This document shows, piece after piece, positions 25,867 through 35,193 of a stretch of DNA of 37,356 nucleotides. Numbering within the stretch: the first letter of the stretch is position 1; the number at the start of each line of letters is the position of its first letter. Position numbers and translations under genes: made by a program. Under the pieces are notes generated by a model. That model saw nothing but the letters and a program-made list of their open reading frames with translations. It had not been told where the DNA came from and did not search any database. This DNA comes from Phycisphaerae bacterium (lineage in GTDB: Bacteria > Planctomycetota > Phycisphaerae > UBA1845 > UTPLA1), in assembly GCA_030432035.1 (NCBI GenBank), contig JAUIHO010000020.1, positions 1 through 37,356 of the forward strand. Reading direction: 5' to 3'.

Positions 25867-26685
25867 TTGGCCAACGCACTGATCCAACTTCACGGGCTCA
25901 CCAAGCACTACCAAATGGGTAGCACGATCGTGCGCGCCCTCGACGGTGTCGACCTCACCATCAATCAAGGTGAGTTCGTGTCCATCACCGGTCAATCGGG
26001 TAGCGGCAAGAGCACGATGATGCACCTGCTCGGTTGTCTCGATCGGCCCACGGCGGGGCAGTACATTCTCGACGGCCAAGTCGTTAGCAGCATGCTCGAT
26101 TCGCAATTGGCCGCCGTGCGCAATCAGAAGATCGGCTTCGTGTTTCAAACGTTCAACCTGATTCAACGCACGCCCGCGATCGATAATGTCTCGGTCCCGC
26201 TCTTTTACGGTCGCCGCGGCAACACCCGCGAACGCGCCATGCGTGCGCTCGAACGCGTGAGCCTCGACAAACGCGCGACGCACAAGCCCAGCGAACTTTC
26301 CGGTGGTGAACGTCAGCGCGTGGCCATCGCTCGCGCCATCGTCAACGAGCCCAAGATTATTCTCGCCGACGAACCCACGGGTAACCTCGATACACGAACC
26401 GGCACGCAGATCATGAAGATCTTTCACGAGCTCAACGCGAGCGGCGTGACGGTGATTCTCGTGACGCACGAAATGGACGTCGCCGTGCAGGCCAAACGCG
26501 TGATTCGCATGCGCGACGGAAAAATCGTGGAAGACAAGCCGGTTGATGAGAGTGTGCGAAAGGAATTGCTTGGTGCCCATGCTAATGTAGAAGCGGCCAT
26601 TGCAGCAGCCCAAAAGACTGCGCCGGCAACAACTTCGCAATCGGATAAACCACCGCCACCCATCGCGCGACCGGTGGAGGCGTAA
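25867..26685 (+). CDS. MacB/LolD-type ABC transporter ATPase
   Basis: ATP-binding subunit working with the permease at 26968. 272 residues. The frame has a stop at 25849 and the only workable start is TTG 25867, with GAGAGA a few bases upstream, so the gene appears to use TTG. Walker A GQSGSGKST (42-50), Q-loop FVFQTFNLIQRTPAIDNV, signature LSGGERQRVAIARAIV, Walker B IILADEPTGNLD and H-loop LVTHEMDVA are all intact. The DEPTGNLDTRTG block is typical of the MacB/LolD/FtsE group. The C-terminus carries a 35-residue Ala/Pro-rich tail beyond the normal fold. It follows the adaptor gene, consistent with a tripartite export system. Confidence 0.93.
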   Translation: MANALIQLHGLTKHYQMGSTIVRALDGVDLTINQGEFVSITGQSGSGKSTMMHLLGCLDRPTAGQYILDGQVVSSMLDSQLAAVRNQKIGFVFQTFNLIQRTPAIDNVSVPLFYGRRGNTRERAMRALERVSLDKRATHKPSELSGGERQRVAIARAIVNEPKIILADEPTGNLDTRTGTQIMKIFHELNASGVTVILVTHEMDVAVQAKRVIRMRDGKIVEDKPVDESVRKELLGAHANVEAAIAAAQKTAPATTSQSDKPPPPIARPVEA

Positions 26686-26702
26686 TCGTGATGCACGCGC
26701 AA

Positions 26703-26736
26703 CAAAATCAGAGCCGCGCCCGTAAGGAAGCGGTCA
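26703..26736 (+). repeat. Dispersed repeat family II, copy 2
   Basis: Matches 1707-1740 over 34 bases with one difference. It lies 18 bases after the ATPase stop codon. Orientation is the same as in copy 1. Confidence 0.8.
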
Positions 26737-26834
26737 TCGTGACCTGTTGCGGGACGATTGAAATGCGTGGGGACTTGCTAAACCGAATTTCGCTCGTCGA
26801 ATGCTCGATGACAACAACGAAATCGCGCGACCAA

Positions 26835-26873
26835 CTCCCTCTCCCCCGAGGGGATAGGGCAGGGGTGAGGGGT
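26835..26873 (+). repeat. GC-rich palindromic repeat family IV, intergenic copy
   Basis: CTCCCTCTCCCCC followed by GAGGGGATAGGG and then AGGGGTGAGGGG. Same layout as the copy inside nuoM at 6987-7024, but less perfectly paired. Confidence 0.75.
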
Positions 26874-26925
26874 GCAACTGAGTTGTTTAGAGTGTCGCGC
26901 AATGTAGTTACAGCCGGTGGCAGAT

Positions 26926-26952
26926 CACCGGTTACAAACCGGTGCCACAGCG
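26926..26952 (+). repeat. Hairpin repeat family I, copy before the permease gene
   Basis: CACCGGTTACAAACCGGTG (26926-26944) followed by CCACAGCG. Opposite orientation to the copies at 25.7 kb. The permease reading frame is open across it, which creates a false upstream start. The gap 26686-26967 thus contains families II, IV and I one after another and no gene. Confidence 0.85.
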
Positions 26953-26967
26953 CTTAAGGAAACGCCC

Positions 26968-28194
26968 TTGTTCTTCATTCGCATCTGTCTCATGTCGCTA
27001 CGCAGCCTTACGGTGCATCCGTTGCGCACCGTGCTGGCCACCATGGGCGTTATCTTCGGCGTAGCTGCCGTTGTCGCGGCGATGGCGATTTTGGAAGGCA
27101 TGGGCAGCAACATTCGCGATAACTTCGCGTCGATGGGTACCAAGCGCATCTTCGTGACGCCGGCCATTCAAAGGCGCAGCGGTCGATTCGTATCCAACTT
27201 TGACTCGCTCAAACTCGAAGACGCCGAAGCCGTCGCCAAGTGCGAGGGCGTTCAATACGCCATGCCGCAGGTCGGCAGCGGCGCGACGATCAAGTTCCGT
27301 TCCAAGACCACGTCCAGCAAGGTCGTCGGCGCAACGGAGATTTACCCCAAGCTCAGCAATCACGAAGTCCGCGAAGGTGCCTTCTTCGATGCCGCGCACG
27401 TCCGAGCGAAATCGTCGGTCTGCGTGTTGGGTGCCAAGGTAAAAGAGGAACTCTTTGCGGGGCGCCCTGCGATTAACGAAGAGATAAAAATCACCGGCAC
27501 GAGCGGGCCGCGCACGTTCACGATCGTCGGCGTGATGGATAGCGAAGGTAACGTCGGCTCTGAAGATTTGGATCGCACCGTCATCGTGCCGATCACGACG
27601 GCGATGGATCGACTGTTTTTCCTCAACTCGGTGCAGATGATCATGGTCGAGGCGCTGTCGGCGGAAGATGAGAAGATCGAAGACGCCAAGACAGCCATCA
27701 AACGCGAGCTGCGTATGCAGCATAAGATTCGCGCGGGCAAGCAAGATGACTTCTCAGTCCAGGCCCAGCGCGACATGGTGCAGCAATTTGGCCAGCTTAC
27801 GGCGATTTTGAGCGTCGTGTTCTATTCCATCGCCGGCATTAGCCTCGTCGTCGGCGGCATCGGCATTATGAACATCATGTTGGTGGCTGTGACGGAGCGC
27901 ACACGTGAAATCGGCGTGCGCATGGCCATGGGCGCGCGCCGTACCGACGTATTGCAGCAGTTCCTGATCGAGGCAAGCGTCGTCTCCTTCCTAGGCGGGG
28001 CGGTGGGCGTGGCCTGCGGATGGGGCTTGGCCAACGGCATCGAAGCCGTGACGCGTTTGTTCGAGACCATCACGACGATGAGTTCGGTGATCGTGGCGCT
28101 GGCGATGGCAACGATGACGGGAATTGTCTCGGGAATCTATCCTGCTTGGAAGGCGTCGCGGCTCGACCCGGTGGAAGCGCTGCGTTACGAGTAA
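26968..28194 (+). CDS. MacB-type ABC transporter permease
   Basis: About 408 residues. Helix 1 (TVLATMGVIFGVAAVVAAMAIL) is followed by a periplasmic MacB-type core domain (about 60-270) and three C-terminal helices of the FtsX fold, with VVGGIGIMNIMLVAVTERTR and IGVRMAMGARRTDVLQQFLI as strong family signatures. I choose TTG 26968 because AAGGAA lies 6 bases upstream and the first residues (FFIRICLMSLRSLTVHPLRT) align with the normal family start. ATG 26992 would remove part of it, and the ATG at 26917 begins inside a repeat. No fused ATPase: this is the two-gene version of MacB. Likely exports a lipid-linked or peptide substrate. Confidence 0.92.
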   Translation: MFFIRICLMSLRSLTVHPLRTVLATMGVIFGVAAVVAAMAILEGMGSNIRDNFASMGTKRIFVTPAIQRRSGRFVSNFDSLKLEDAEAVAKCEGVQYAMPQVGSGATIKFRSKTTSSKVVGATEIYPKLSNHEVREGAFFDAAHVRAKSSVCVLGAKVKEELFAGRPAINEEIKITGTSGPRTFTIVGVMDSEGNVGSEDLDRTVIVPITTAMDRLFFLNSVQMIMVEALSAEDEKIEDAKTAIKRELRMQHKIRAGKQDDFSVQAQRDMVQQFGQLTAILSVVFYSIAGISLVVGGIGIMNIMLVAVTERTREIGVRMAMGARRTDVLQQFLIEASVVSFLGGAVGVACGWGLANGIEAVTRLFETITTMSSVIVALAMATMTGIVSGIYPAWKASRLDPVEALRYE

Positions 28195-28227
28195 GCTTCG
28201 TTCGAAACGAATTGCTATCTCATATTT

Positions 28228-29514
28228 TTAATCGGCATGAGCATCCGTCTTCCAGGTATCACCCTGTCGATGGATTTGTTCGCGTCGATCAATTTGTTGC
28301 AACCCGCGCAGCGATAGATAGCCGATCTTGGCGTCGATCGTTCGTTTGGTGCCTGCAGAATCCGCCGACCACGGATACAGCACAAATTGCAAGACAGTCA
28401 ACACGATCGCGATCACGAGTGCCGTTTCCAAGGCACGCGATGGCAAAAAACGGTACGCAATCAGGACGCCACCGAGACAAAGCGGTGGCAGAATCCAAAG
28501 GAAATACCCCTGCACACAATGCATCAGCGTGAGAAACATTAAGCCCGGCATTAGCCAGATTAAGGCAAACCAACGCCGCTGCGATGCTAGGGTGGCAGAC
28601 GCATCTACAGAACGAACGTTGCCTTCGTCATAAAGCGAATGCGTTAGTCGGCGCAGTAGGGCGGCAACCACGAGAACGACGGTAAGGCTACCAAGATTCC
28701 AGCCGAGATTCGCGAGCACCTTCACGCCGTTGCGCAATAAACCGTCGACCAGACCCAATTCGAACACACTGGTTCCTAACACCACGTCACGAGCGTGCAA
28801 ACTGCGGCGTGCGAATGCGTCCGGCTCGGCACCCGCGTAGACTTGGTGCGCCAGCCAATAAAACAAAGTCAATGCCAACGGCGGCAGGAGCAGGGCGACG
28901 GCCGTTGCGATGCGTCGATGACAGTAGGCACCGAACAAGAGCAACGGCCCCAAATACAGCAGAACGTCGGTTCGCAGAAACAGGCAAACGCAGAGAGCAA
29001 TCGATGCGAGCCAAAAGCGCAGGCTACATTGCCGCCCAATGCTGCTCCAAATCAGCCAGGCGATGGCAATACCGAAACAACTCGCCGTAACGTACGTCGA
29101 TGCTGTGACGGAATGAAACCACGTGACGGGCAGCAATCCAAAGAGTAATGCCGTGAGCAGGGCGATGCGTGGGGAAAACCAGTAAGTGCCCAATGCCAGC
29201 AACACACACGGCCCTATCAACGACGCCGCGAGCGACCAAATCTTAAAGGCCGTATAGCCGGTGAGCCCGAAGGATTGCGCTACCGTGCCGAGCCCGACCC
29301 ATAGCGGATAGCCCGGGGCATGCACGGGATACGCCATCGGAAAGCCCAATGCTTCGACGAACACGACTTCATCGGGATGTGTCGGATCGGGATGCGACCA
29401 GACGAGCCAGCGAGCGGGCATCATAATACCGATGAGGAGCAGATAAACTGCGAAATTGGGTAATAGGCCGGGACGGCTATACTCGATGCTGATATCTTCA
29501 TTGCTCGGCGGCAT
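28228..29514 (-). CDS. GT-C-type membrane glycosyltransferase (PMT/GT39-like)
   Basis: About 428 residues with ten or more hydrophobic helices. After the first helix comes SHPDPTHPDEVVFVEALGFP, with acidic residues in the first extracytoplasmic loop, then YPVHAPGYPLWVGLGTVAQS. This arrangement is typical of the GT-C superfamily (PMT/ArnT/DUF2723), which uses polyprenyl-phosphate sugars on the outer side of the membrane. The frame extends to ATG 29589 without a ribosome site; 29514 is chosen tentatively. It is on the opposite strand, convergent with the permease gene (33 bases between ends). Probably adds sugar to a protein or glycan; substrate unknown. Confidence 0.75.
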   Translation of the reverse strand: MPPSNEDISIEYSRPGLLPNFAVYLLLIGIMMPARWLVWSHPDPTHPDEVVFVEALGFPMAYPVHAPGYPLWVGLGTVAQSFGLTGYTAFKIWSLAASLIGPCVLLALGTYWFSPRIALLTALLFGLLPVTWFHSVTASTYVTASCFGIAIAWLIWSSIGRQCSLRFWLASIALCVCLFLRTDVLLYLGPLLLFGAYCHRRIATAVALLLPPLALTLFYWLAHQVYAGAEPDAFARRSLHARDVVLGTSVFELGLVDGLLRNGVKVLANLGWNLGSLTVVLVVAALLRRLTHSLYDEGNVRSVDASATLASQRRWFALIWLMPGLMFLTLMHCVQGYFLWILPPLCLGGVLIAYRFLPSRALETALVIAIVLTVLQFVLYPWSADSAGTKRTIDAKIGYLSLRGLQQIDRREQIHRQGDTWKTDAHAD

Positions 29515-29692
29515 GTCGGCATCATATGCTTCCCGGACGCTGACGAAAAATAACGCCTGGTGATCGAGCCCAACGCTCGAAATGCTCAATAGAGAGGTTA
29601 TATGGTTTGGTGAATCGGGTCACTTGCCGCCACCTCCGAATCCGGGATTCCAGATGCGGCTATTCGCCTGACGTCGCGTTGAAGGTTATGTA

Positions 29693-31270
29693 ATGCCAAC
29701 GACACATCCGACAAATCGAACTTTCAGTGTCATCCTAATTTGGGCTTTGTTTTTTTCGACCGGCTGTCGCGCACAATCTAACGCACAGGGCGCTGCGCCG
29801 GAAAAACATGTCGACGTAACTGTCGGCGTTACGAACGCAACCGGCAAAACGGTTATGATCAAATCGACTCGACCGGGGAGTAGCAATGATCGCTCAGACG
29901 CGATCGCCATCGTCGAGGCAAAAGACCTTGGCGATGGGCGGGTTGAGCTTCGAATTCAAGCGCAAGAGTCGATTACCAAATTACTCTACCCAATCGCTTC
30001 GAAACCTCGTGCCGGCACGTATGAGGTCTTTACCGCATTCAAGTTTGGTCAGCGGATTCCATCGAGTGCACTGAAGGAGTGGGGTTGGCGCGGGTTGACC
30101 TATCCGGGAATGCTATTTGCGCCGATTCTCATTTCCGAATGCGGGCAGACAAGCGAGCTGCTATACGCGGATGATTGGCCCCCACAGAAAGTCGATCTGC
30201 TGTATTCACGTGGTCGCGAAGCGATCTCGATGCCGGTCGACTTGGACCCGGGAACTCGCACGACGGTTCGATATCGTCAGGTCTCGGTCTCGGGCGATTG
30301 GCGAAAGGCGATGGATGTGTATCGCGCGGCCGTGCGACCGTTTTTGAATCAATTACCTTATCGCAAAGAACCGCCCAGTTGGATGATCCATGCGCACGGT
30401 TTCAGAAATGTTCAGTTGCAGAATACGTATCGATTCGATATCGACAAACTGGAACAAAAATTACGGGAGTACCGCGACATATTGCCGTGGGTGCAGTTCT
30501 GGGGGCAGATGAGCCACCACATGGAAGTCGGTAAGGCGATGGGTGAAGAAGTTGGCTGTTGCCTCTTTAAGCAAGGATTTCATTCGCGTTACCATCCCGA
30601 TTTGATCGACTGGTCGCGGAAGTACGTCGGTGATAGAACGCGCGTTGGTTTTTACACTAGGCCAACACCGGGCGGCTCTTGTGCCGACCCGAACGTTCGA
30701 CAAGATCTTCTGGATTGGCAGCAGTTGTTCAGGCTTTCAGCCGATGCAAATGCCTCATACATTGACGTGATTAGTGCCGATTACCATGGACCTGTTTTAG
30801 AAGTGGGTAAACTTCTGGCCGAGATGCCTGAGTTTCCCATGATCGAAGGGGCTGATATCTTTCTGCCGTTTGGTCACCTGATCTCGGGTGCCTATCGCGG
30901 CAAACACGCATTCCCTGAATTCGGTCGCTACTTACTCAACGATCGGCTGATATTCTTGGGGGAAAGCAATAATGGCTGGGTCGATTGGGGGGCAAAAGGG
31001 CAATACCGACAAGAAATCCGGTGTTTCTTACTGGGCGCAAAATTCGATGCCATTCACCCGAATGACGTGGTACGGGAGATTTCGCGCGTGCGCGACGCCG
31101 CGAATTGGTGGGGTCGGTCACCGCGGTTTGAAAAGATCATTCGCGAGGGTTCGTTCGGCGAATCTTCTGAAGCAATATTTGTAGATCGCGATGGTCTCAC
31201 ACTGAAGGCGATTGTCAGTTGGAGGGGCGAGAAACCAAGATTTACGATAACGGGTATTTTGAGCGAGTGA
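29693..31270 (+). CDS. Predicted lipoprotein, glycoside-hydrolase-like
   Basis: 525 residues. The N-terminus (VILIWALFFSTGC) is a lipoprotein signal with Cys25 as acceptor. Residues about 40-215 are beta-rich (AIAIVEAKDLGDGRVELRIQ). Residues about 225-470 contain segments typical of a TIM barrel: PSWMIHAHGFRN, ILPWVQFWGQMSHH, RVGFYTRPTPGG, NASYIDVISADYHGP, FPMIEGADIFLPFG and LIFLGESNNGWVDWG. This order of conserved strand ends and a late beta-sandwich resembles uncharacterised glycosidase-like families (for example DUF6259-type). Catalytic acids cannot be fixed from sequence alone. Its place in a polysaccharide region suits trimming or turnover of a surface glycan. Function is inference. Confidence 0.6.
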   Translation: MPTTHPTNRTFSVILIWALFFSTGCRAQSNAQGAAPEKHVDVTVGVTNATGKTVMIKSTRPGSSNDRSDAIAIVEAKDLGDGRVELRIQAQESITKLLYPIASKPRAGTYEVFTAFKFGQRIPSSALKEWGWRGLTYPGMLFAPILISECGQTSELLYADDWPPQKVDLLYSRGREAISMPVDLDPGTRTTVRYRQVSVSGDWRKAMDVYRAAVRPFLNQLPYRKEPPSWMIHAHGFRNVQLQNTYRFDIDKLEQKLREYRDILPWVQFWGQMSHHMEVGKAMGEEVGCCLFKQGFHSRYHPDLIDWSRKYVGDRTRVGFYTRPTPGGSCADPNVRQDLLDWQQLFRLSADANASYIDVISADYHGPVLEVGKLLAEMPEFPMIEGADIFLPFGHLISGAYRGKHAFPEFGRYLLNDRLIFLGESNNGWVDWGAKGQYRQEIRCFLLGAKFDAIHPNDVVREISRVRDAANWWGRSPRFEKIIREGSFGESSEAIFVDRDGLTLKAIVSWRGEKPRFTITGILSE

Positions 31271-31339
31271 TGGAAGGACAACTGCAGCGCACAAAAAGGC
31301 ACAACCTTAAACGGATTGCAAATAAACCGTGTGGCGCAA

Positions 31340-32308
31340 TTAGCGATTGATCACAGCCGGGTTGATTCCTGGAATCAAGGGTAGTAGAGCGGCTCGGCGC
31401 AAGTTCTTATTGATTTTTGGGATGAGCCTATTTCGATCGTTGTCGTCACGCATGACACAGAACCAGTTTCCGCGTTTGGTCGCTGCATCATCTCCGTTGA
31501 CTTCAGTGAGTCCCCATTGATCGATCAAGTAGCATGCGTATCCGTGCTCGCTTAACAACTCGTAAATCTGAGTTGAATCGAGGTTGTGTTGCGCGAGAAG
31601 CGGGGGTTCGATTTCCAAAATGATGGTTGGGCGCGCACGTTCAATAAGCAATTTGCCGCCACGGATGACAAGGTACTCGGCACCTTCTACATCCATTACG
31701 ATTAGCCTCGGATTTGGAATGGCTCCTACTTCGTAGAGGCTGTCAAGCGTTACGCTGTTGACCGTGATCGCGCGTTGATCCTGCTCCGTAACGATGCGGC
31801 CGACGCCGGTACTAACTTCATCAGTTGACATTAGGAACTTGAGCTCGGCGATTTTGTCCGATACGGCTTCAGAACGAAGATCAAGTTGATCCAGATGGTT
31901 GAGTTCTTTCAAATGTCTGAGTGTTTCAAAATTGTCTGGGCTGGGTTCAAACGCGACGACTCGACCGCTCGATCCCACCGTCTTTGCGAATAACAGCGTT
32001 TCAGTACCGATATTGGAACCGACATCGACGATACAATCTCCAGTTCTGCAGACGGTATTGGCGATGACGATATTGCGCCACTCAAAAAATCCCCGGAGAG
32101 CGAACGTGGTGGCGTGAACCTCGAAACGCGGATATTCGAAGTAGATAGGGGCAAGGCTCGACTTGGCCGAAAATCCGACGTTTTCCTTTGCCCCGAGCGT
32201 GTGATGGTAGAACTTCGCGCCGAATCGGCCGGACAATACCGGAGGCATGAGGCGTGCAAGCCGTGCAACCAGCCTTAGGCGACGTGAACTCGTTGTGATT
32301 GCAGGCAA
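31340..32308 (-). CDS. FkbM-family methyltransferase
   Basis: 322 residues. The S-adenosylmethionine site is visible as CIVDVGSNIGTETLLFAKTV, with the acidic AFEPSPDN after strand 2. The FkbM-specific second half contains LIVMDVEGAEYLVIRGGKLL and RPTIILEIEPPLL. FkbM proteins O-methylate sugars or polyketide/glycan hydroxyls, and they are frequent in polysaccharide clusters. About 70 residues before the core are family-variable. It is divergent from the flippase gene, with a roughly 215-base gap, and shows no ribosome site in the usual position. Confidence 0.88.
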   Translation of the reverse strand: MPAITTSSRRLRLVARLARLMPPVLSGRFGAKFYHHTLGAKENVGFSAKSSLAPIYFEYPRFEVHATTFALRGFFEWRNIVIANTVCRTGDCIVDVGSNIGTETLLFAKTVGSSGRVVAFEPSPDNFETLRHLKELNHLDQLDLRSEAVSDKIAELKFLMSTDEVSTGVGRIVTEQDQRAITVNSVTLDSLYEVGAIPNPRLIVMDVEGAEYLVIRGGKLLIERARPTIILEIEPPLLAQHNLDSTQIYELLSEHGYACYLIDQWGLTEVNGDDAATKRGNWFCVMRDDNDRNRLIPKINKNLRRAALLPLIPGINPAVINR

Positions 32309-32523
32309 GATTGAACTCCTTCTGAGGCGACCGTAGTGTACCGCACAATAATCAACTCGGTACTGCCATTGAGCCGACGTGTTCCATCGACAATGGTCGT
32401 AGTTTGTCGCAAGCTCCTAATCGGTTATCGATGCGGCGACGTCCGGATAACTTCGAGCATCCGATACAGGTCACCGCTTATATCGAGGTTTCATCGATCA
32501 ATTTTAACCATCTCCTAAACTCG

Positions 32524-33828
32524 ATGCGGGAGAAGATTGTTTCCCCCCGAACGTCGCAGGCAGCGTGGATCGCCGTCGATCAATTCGGCACGCTGGCCGT
32601 TTCGCGTCTGCTCTTTTTTCCATTGCTGGTTACCTATGTGGGAGCAGACGCTTTCGGTGCGTATTTGGTCGGGCTGGGGCTGGTTAATTCGGTCGCCACG
32701 ACGCCGGTAAACGGATTGGTCGGATATACCCTACGGGAGTATGCCAAAGAGAATGAAGGCGGACAACGCAGGATCGTACGTACCTGTTTTGCGTTGTCCT
32801 TATTAATCATGCTGCCGGTCGTTGCAGCAGTGATCGTCTTTCGCGAGTTCTTGGCTGAATATTGTGAGGCACCCGTAATCGCTCAACTGTTAATTCCGTT
32901 GGCGATTTTTATGTTTCTGCAAAATGTTGTGGAAGCAGTTGCCGCCCAGTTCATGGTCAAGAGAGACTTTCGTCGCCTCGCTTTTTTTCATATTTTTCCG
33001 CAGGCGTTCCTGTTTGTCTCGTTACTCTTTGTGTCCGATGGCAACGTGTTACCGGTTGCGTGGGTACAGTTATTGGGAATGGCCATTATTGCGGGCGTTC
33101 TCTTCTCTCAAACGCGGCACATACTTAACGAAAAGCCATTGTGGACGCCAGAATATGCTAAGCCGGCGTCACAAGCGGTCTTTGCGATGGGGATTAGCGC
33201 GTTCATCGTTGCATCCGCAGGTCAATTGGATCGAATCGTGATCGGAATATGGTGGGAGCTTAGCGACGTCAGCAACTTTTTCGTAGCGGCGGGCACCACC
33301 CAGCTCTTTACAGCGGTACCGACGCTGATATCGAATTTGTCGCAAGGGATGCTCGGCAAAGTCAAAGATAAGGGCCGCTTTTCAACTGCATTCTATTGGA
33401 AATATCTTCTTGGAAACCTGGTGGTAGCGGTAGCTCTATTTCTTTTGGGGGCTGTGCTCGGCGATTTCATTCTGGGGATACTTTATCCAGATCTTCGCGA
33501 CGCAGCGCTGCCGTTTTGGAATCTGGCGCTGGCTGCGCGGGTTATCTTTGGCTTAGCGATTACGCTCCGCCCCTTTGTCGTTAAATTTATTTCGCTGAAA
33601 CGCCTACCGGTTATTGCGACGTCTATTGCTGCATCGCGTTTGATCGCGCTGTTTTTGCTCGTTCCTACTCGTGGTGCAAGAGGTGCCGTGGAAGCATTGG
33701 TTCTGGCGGCCGTTATGACATGTCTCTCGTGGGGAGTTCCATTCTTCTACTTATTTTTGCGGCCAAACAGGATTCTCGCCGATGTCCAGACAGAGGCGAA
33801 AGAAGTCGATCCCCACCAAGTGGATTGA
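32524..33828 (+). CDS. Wzx-type polysaccharide flippase
   Basis: 434 residues from ATG 32524, with about 12 hydrophobic helices throughout (for example VSRLLFFPLLVTYVGADAF, LSLLIMLPVVAAVIVFREFL, NLVVAVALFLLGAVLGDFIL). This matches the MOP-superfamily polysaccharide transporters that move undecaprenyl-linked repeat units across the inner membrane. The opening RTSQAAWIAVDQFGTLAVSR is typical of the first helix region. The frame is open further upstream (TTG 32404, ATG 32431), but the extension is hydrophilic and unlike the family. It precedes a GT4 transferase and a Wzy-type polymerase, giving a Wzx/Wzy-dependent pathway. Confidence 0.85.
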   Translation: MREKIVSPRTSQAAWIAVDQFGTLAVSRLLFFPLLVTYVGADAFGAYLVGLGLVNSVATTPVNGLVGYTLREYAKENEGGQRRIVRTCFALSLLIMLPVVAAVIVFREFLAEYCEAPVIAQLLIPLAIFMFLQNVVEAVAAQFMVKRDFRRLAFFHIFPQAFLFVSLLFVSDGNVLPVAWVQLLGMAIIAGVLFSQTRHILNEKPLWTPEYAKPASQAVFAMGISAFIVASAGQLDRIVIGIWWELSDVSNFFVAAGTTQLFTAVPTLISNLSQGMLGKVKDKGRFSTAFYWKYLLGNLVVAVALFLLGAVLGDFILGILYPDLRDAALPFWNLALAARVIFGLAITLRPFVVKFISLKRLPVIATSIAASRLIALFLLVPTRGARGAVEALVLAAVMTCLSWGVPFFYLFLRPNRILADVQTEAKEVDPHQVD

Positions 33829-33889
33829 TGGTATGGGGGAATTGGTCTGCGGAAGAACCGCTTCGTTAGGTATCAGAGTTATCGAAACA

Positions 33890-35065
33890 ATGACAGTTAA
33901 CGCAAACGAGTCAACTAAAGTGTCAGTCGTGATATTCGGCGGTGAATCCGGTGGGATTCGCACGAACTTTCTGCTCGACTTGAAGTTCGGACCGCCGATT
34001 GGCTTGTTATTCGAGTACATAAGCGTTGACGAAGGATGTTTTGTCGACGAGCTACGCGGCCTAGGTGCGGACGTAACAGTCCTCGGTAAATCGTTGCCGG
34101 GGGTCCCGCCATTTGAATTAGCCCGTTCGCCAGCGCGAGCTTGGGCAGCTATTCGCGAATGTAAGGCAACTGGGGCGGCAATCGCAGCAGAGCTAGCGAA
34201 TGAGTCAACCCGCCTTATCTATACGCGCAGCCCATACAATATCGTTGCGTTGGGTCTCGGCATGCGCGATGCGAAACGACGAGTCGTTGCGGGGTTTTCC
34301 CATGTTTTAGATCGCCATCGCTTTCTCGGCTTACAGCGCCGTTTGTTCTCTCGGTTCGTGGACAAACGTTGTCTTGCATCAATATGTCCATCGAGGGTCG
34401 TACGCGATTCGTTGCATGGAAATCTTCAAGATACAGCTCTGGTCCTCCCACACGGGGTCGACTTTGAATCAATCGAGCAATCGGTTCAAAGCGTCGAAAA
34501 GCAATCGGCACATATTGTCGCTCTCGGGCGCATATCACCAATTAAAAATCTTCATGTAGCAATTTTGGCCGTGCAAGCGCTTCGCGATGCAGGTGAGAAT
34601 TGTCGGCTAACGGTCATCGGGGGGCCGGTTGGCGACGACAACCCAACCTTCGCAAAATTAAAAGGCGTAGTCGACCCGCGTCATGCTAACGCGATCCGGT
34701 TTACCGGTCCGGTGACACCGGCGTATCAGGAATTAGCAGCAGGCGACATTTTCGTGAATTGCTCTACTCGTGAGGCATTCGGATATGTCGTTCCGGAGGC
34801 GATCGCATGCGGCTGTGCTTGTGTCGTGGCGGATCGCGGAGGCCCGTCGGAATTGATTATCGATGGCGAGACTGGGTTCCATTATCGAGGAGAAGACGTC
34901 GCCGATCTGGCAGCCAAGATTCGTCGATTGCTGCACGACAGTGAAGGAATCCGCCGGCTAACGAGCAACGCACGGGAATACGCGGTCGAACATTTCGATC
35001 AGAAAGCGAGAATTGGGCGGCTTAAGGCGATATTTCAGGACCTTCAACTCAAGAGGAAATGTTAG
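33890..35065 (+). CDS. Family 4 glycosyltransferase
   Basis: 391 residues from ATG 33890, a GT-B fold retaining transferase. N-terminal Rossmann half begins VSVVIFGGESGG. The C-terminal donor domain starts with HIVALGRISPIKNLHVAILA and ends in the conserved STREAFGYVVPEAIACGCAC (the E-x7-E motif), followed by GGPSELIIDGETGFHY. It likely adds a nucleotide-activated sugar to a lipid-linked glycan unit. A start at 33782 would overlap the flippase end by 47 bases and adds a basic tail with no counterpart. The gap from the flippase is 61 bases, so they are probably co-transcribed. Confidence 0.92.
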   Translation: MTVNANESTKVSVVIFGGESGGIRTNFLLDLKFGPPIGLLFEYISVDEGCFVDELRGLGADVTVLGKSLPGVPPFELARSPARAWAAIRECKATGAAIAAELANESTRLIYTRSPYNIVALGLGMRDAKRRVVAGFSHVLDRHRFLGLQRRLFSRFVDKRCLASICPSRVVRDSLHGNLQDTALVLPHGVDFESIEQSVQSVEKQSAHIVALGRISPIKNLHVAILAVQALRDAGENCRLTVIGGPVGDDNPTFAKLKGVVDPRHANAIRFTGPVTPAYQELAAGDIFVNCSTREAFGYVVPEAIACGCACVVADRGGPSELIIDGETGFHYRGEDVADLAAKIRRLLHDSEGIRRLTSNAREYAVEHFDQKARIGRLKAIFQDLQLKRKC

Positions 35066-35132
35066 TGCTTGTTCGTGGCCCCGTACCCACGCTACGCGGA
35101 TCGGAGTTATTCAACGGTTTTTTCCATAGTTA

Positions 35133-35183
35133 TTGAACCAAGCGCCATGCGCAGACGATATAAACGGGGACTCCTTCTGCGCA
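35133..35183 (+). promoter_or_regulatory. Candidate promoter flanked by inverted repeats before wzy
   Basis: TTGAAC (35133-35138) and GATATA (35157-35162) are spaced 18 bases, a possible promoter for the polymerase gene. TGCGCAG (35148-35154) lies inside the spacer and its inverted partner CTGCGCA (35177-35183) lies after the -10. This could be a protein-binding pair or a hairpin in the leader. Confidence 0.35.
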
Positions 35184-35193
35184 GGCGGCACAC

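Noticed and set aside
25657..26640. 327-codon open frame on the - strand opposite the ABC ATPase
   Set aside because: The + strand has all ATPase motifs in order. The - strand translation is a His/Arg-rich shadow.
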